6,439 nucleotides of DNA from UBA947 sp031550975. GTDB taxonomy: Bacteria; Cyanobacteriota; Vampirovibrionia; Gastranaerophilales; Gastranaerophilaceae. The DNA is taken from the NCBI GenBank assembly GCA_031550975.1, contig JAVBOC010000017.1, forward strand, positions 1 through 6,439, given 5' to 3'. The notes below the pieces were generated by a model. It had not been told where the DNA came from. It saw nothing but the letters and a program-made list of their open reading frames with translations, and searched no databases. The translations under genes were made by a program, and so were the position numbers. Below are positions 5,742 through 6,439 of this stretch, one piece after another; the first letter of the stretch is position 1; each line of letters begins with the position of its first letter.

Positions 5742-5794
5742 CAAAAAGTTTTGTTGACAATTATTAACACTCGTAGCAAAAAAAGTTTTGTTTG
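5742..5794 (+). repeat. Pair of short direct repeats upstream of the kinase-like gene
   Basis: CAAAAAGTTTTGTTG at 5742-5756 recurs as CAAAAAAAGTTTTGTTTG at 5777-5794, 35 bases later (start to start). Both sit between the pilin-like stop and the kinase-like start. They could be a regulator's paired sites, but the DNA is AT-rich and the repeats are short, so this may be chance. Confidence 0.35.
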
Positions 5795-5805
5795 TGTATT
5801 ATATA
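5754..5805 (+). promoter_or_regulatory. Possible promoter region of the kinase-like gene
   Basis: A perfect TTGACA is at 5754-5759, but nothing like TATAAT lies 16-18 bases after it. TATTATATA at 5797-5805 is a good -10-like run close to the ATG at 5813, but has no recognisable -35. A promoter in this region is plausible because no ribosome binding site precedes the ATG and the gap follows the end of the upstream unit. The exact elements are unresolved. Confidence 0.3.
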
Positions 5806-5812
5806 GAAATCT

Positions 5813-6439
5813 ATGCAATCAATAATCGAAAAGGAATTAAGTTCTACGGACAAAATATTTAAACCGGATTTCAACTCCAAAGCCGGACGGGAGTTTTTGG
5901 CGTTTTATTTGCAGACGAAATTTAAGCAGGTGCTTACTTATGACAAACGCACCGAAAACCCTGTTTTTATTTCTGTTAATCCTGATTTTATTCCTAAATT
6001 TTCAAAAAGACTTATTAACTCCCCGACAAAACGCATTATGATTGGGATTACCGGCGAATCGGCTTCGGGAAAATCGACTATCTGCCAGGAGATCAAATCT
6101 GTTATTGAACAGCTCTCTATGCCTGTTGCTGTACTAAGTACAGACAATTATTTCAATGATATTTCAGAGTTAATTAAAAAGCACGGAAGTTTTGACCAAT
6201 TGGTCGCGGACGGCTACGATATAGACGCTCCAAGCAGTTACCAGCTGGGTCTGCTCCGAAGTGATTTGGAAGATTTATCACAAGGAATTGATATAAAAAC
6301 GCCGATGTATGTTCCAAACGGTACAGGGGTTTCAATCCCGGAATCCATTGAAGTTAAGGCTAACAAAATCATTGTTGTTGAAGGCATCGCCTCAATGTTT
6401 GAAGAAATTCGCGATATTTTTGATGTAAAAATTTATATT
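5813..6439 (+). CDS. Uridine-kinase-like P-loop NTPase, N-terminal part, cut by the window edge
   Basis: The frame is open from ATG 5813 to the last base, giving 209 residues without a stop. The P-loop is at residues 81-89 (GESASGKST), preceded by a strand KRIMIGIT. It is followed by VLSTDNYFND at about 107-116 (the STDNYF acidic site), GYDIDAPSSYQL at about 134-145, KTPMYVPNGTG at 162-172 and IIVVEGIASM at 186-195 (the Walker B-like strand). These are the landmarks, in order, of the uridine kinase/phosphoribulokinase family, which phosphorylates nucleosides or sugars with ATP. Uridine as substrate is not proven. Unlike ordinary uridine kinases, which begin close to the P-loop, about 75 residues precede it (FNSKAGREFLAFYLQTKF and onward), which I do not recognise. 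No Shine-Dalgarno sequence precedes the ATG, and a TATTATATA run lies just upstream, so the mRNA may be leaderless. The next in-frame ATG (residue 76) would begin at the P-loop strand but also lacks a binding site. Confidence 0.85.
   Translation, partial: MQSIIEKELSSTDKIFKPDFNSKAGREFLAFYLQTKFKQVLTYDKRTENPVFISVNPDFIPKFSKRLINSPTKRIMIGITGESASGKSTICQEIKSVIEQLSMPVAVLSTDNYFNDISELIKKHGSFDQLVADGYDIDAPSSYQLGLLRSDLEDLSQGIDIKTPMYVPNGTGVSIPESIEVKANKIIVVEGIASMFEEIRDIFDVKIYI

Noticed and set aside
5763..5776. TTAACACTC as part of a CIRCE heat-shock operator.
   Set aside because: Only one half-site is present; no GAGTGCTAA-like partner follows at the required distance, and the downstream gene is not a chaperone.

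Overview
The window is an AT-rich (about 40% GC by eye), gene-dense bacterial chromosome segment. It holds one leftward small gene at the left edge, then a rightward run of five closely spaced genes, then a separate rightward gene cut by the right edge. Two features suggest a relative of the cyanobacteria, such as the gut Gastranaerophilales/Melainabacteria. One is a single-chain fusion of a B12-binding-like radical SAM protein (TIGR03960 type) to a DUF2344/TIGR03936 domain, followed directly by an RNase E/G gene. The other is the presence of pilin-like small proteins and heptanucleotide tandem repeats. This is inference: the same neighbours also occur in Firmicutes, so the lineage is only moderately supported.

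Layout: 22-240 (minus) is a 72-residue unrecognised protein. After a divergent intergenic region come: 385-747, an unrecognised 120-residue protein; 750-3380, the radical SAM/DUF2344 fusion; 3392-5182, an RNase E/G family endoribonuclease with low-complexity ends; 5192-5395, a 67-residue single-pass membrane protein; and 5524-5739, a 71-residue protein with a divergent type IV pilin-like N-terminus. Gaps within the first four genes of the run are only 2, 11 and 9 bases, so they are probably one transcription unit. From 5813 to the edge is the N-terminal part of a uridine-kinase-like P-loop NTPase with its own start region.

The most notable feature is repeat invasion. A palindromic interspersed element of about 85-91 bp is present twice, in opposite orientations. 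One copy (2593-2677) lies in frame inside the radical SAM gene, in the linker between its Cys cluster and DUF2344, and is translated as about 29 residues. The other (5418-5508) lies in the gap before the pilin-like gene, ending just before its ribosome binding site. The radical SAM gene also carries a heptamer tandem repeat beginning exactly at its GTG start and an octamer tandem repeat in the same interdomain region. The RNase gene carries a 21-bp tandem duplication in its disordered tail. The repeats sit in start-proximal, linker or tail sequence and spare the catalytic cores.

Functionally, the RNase E/G protein would cut single-stranded RNA (mRNA decay, rRNA maturation). The radical SAM protein is of unknown substrate but is a recurrent neighbour of RNase E/G and so may act in RNA or ribosome biology. 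The two small membrane-associated proteins have no assigned role.
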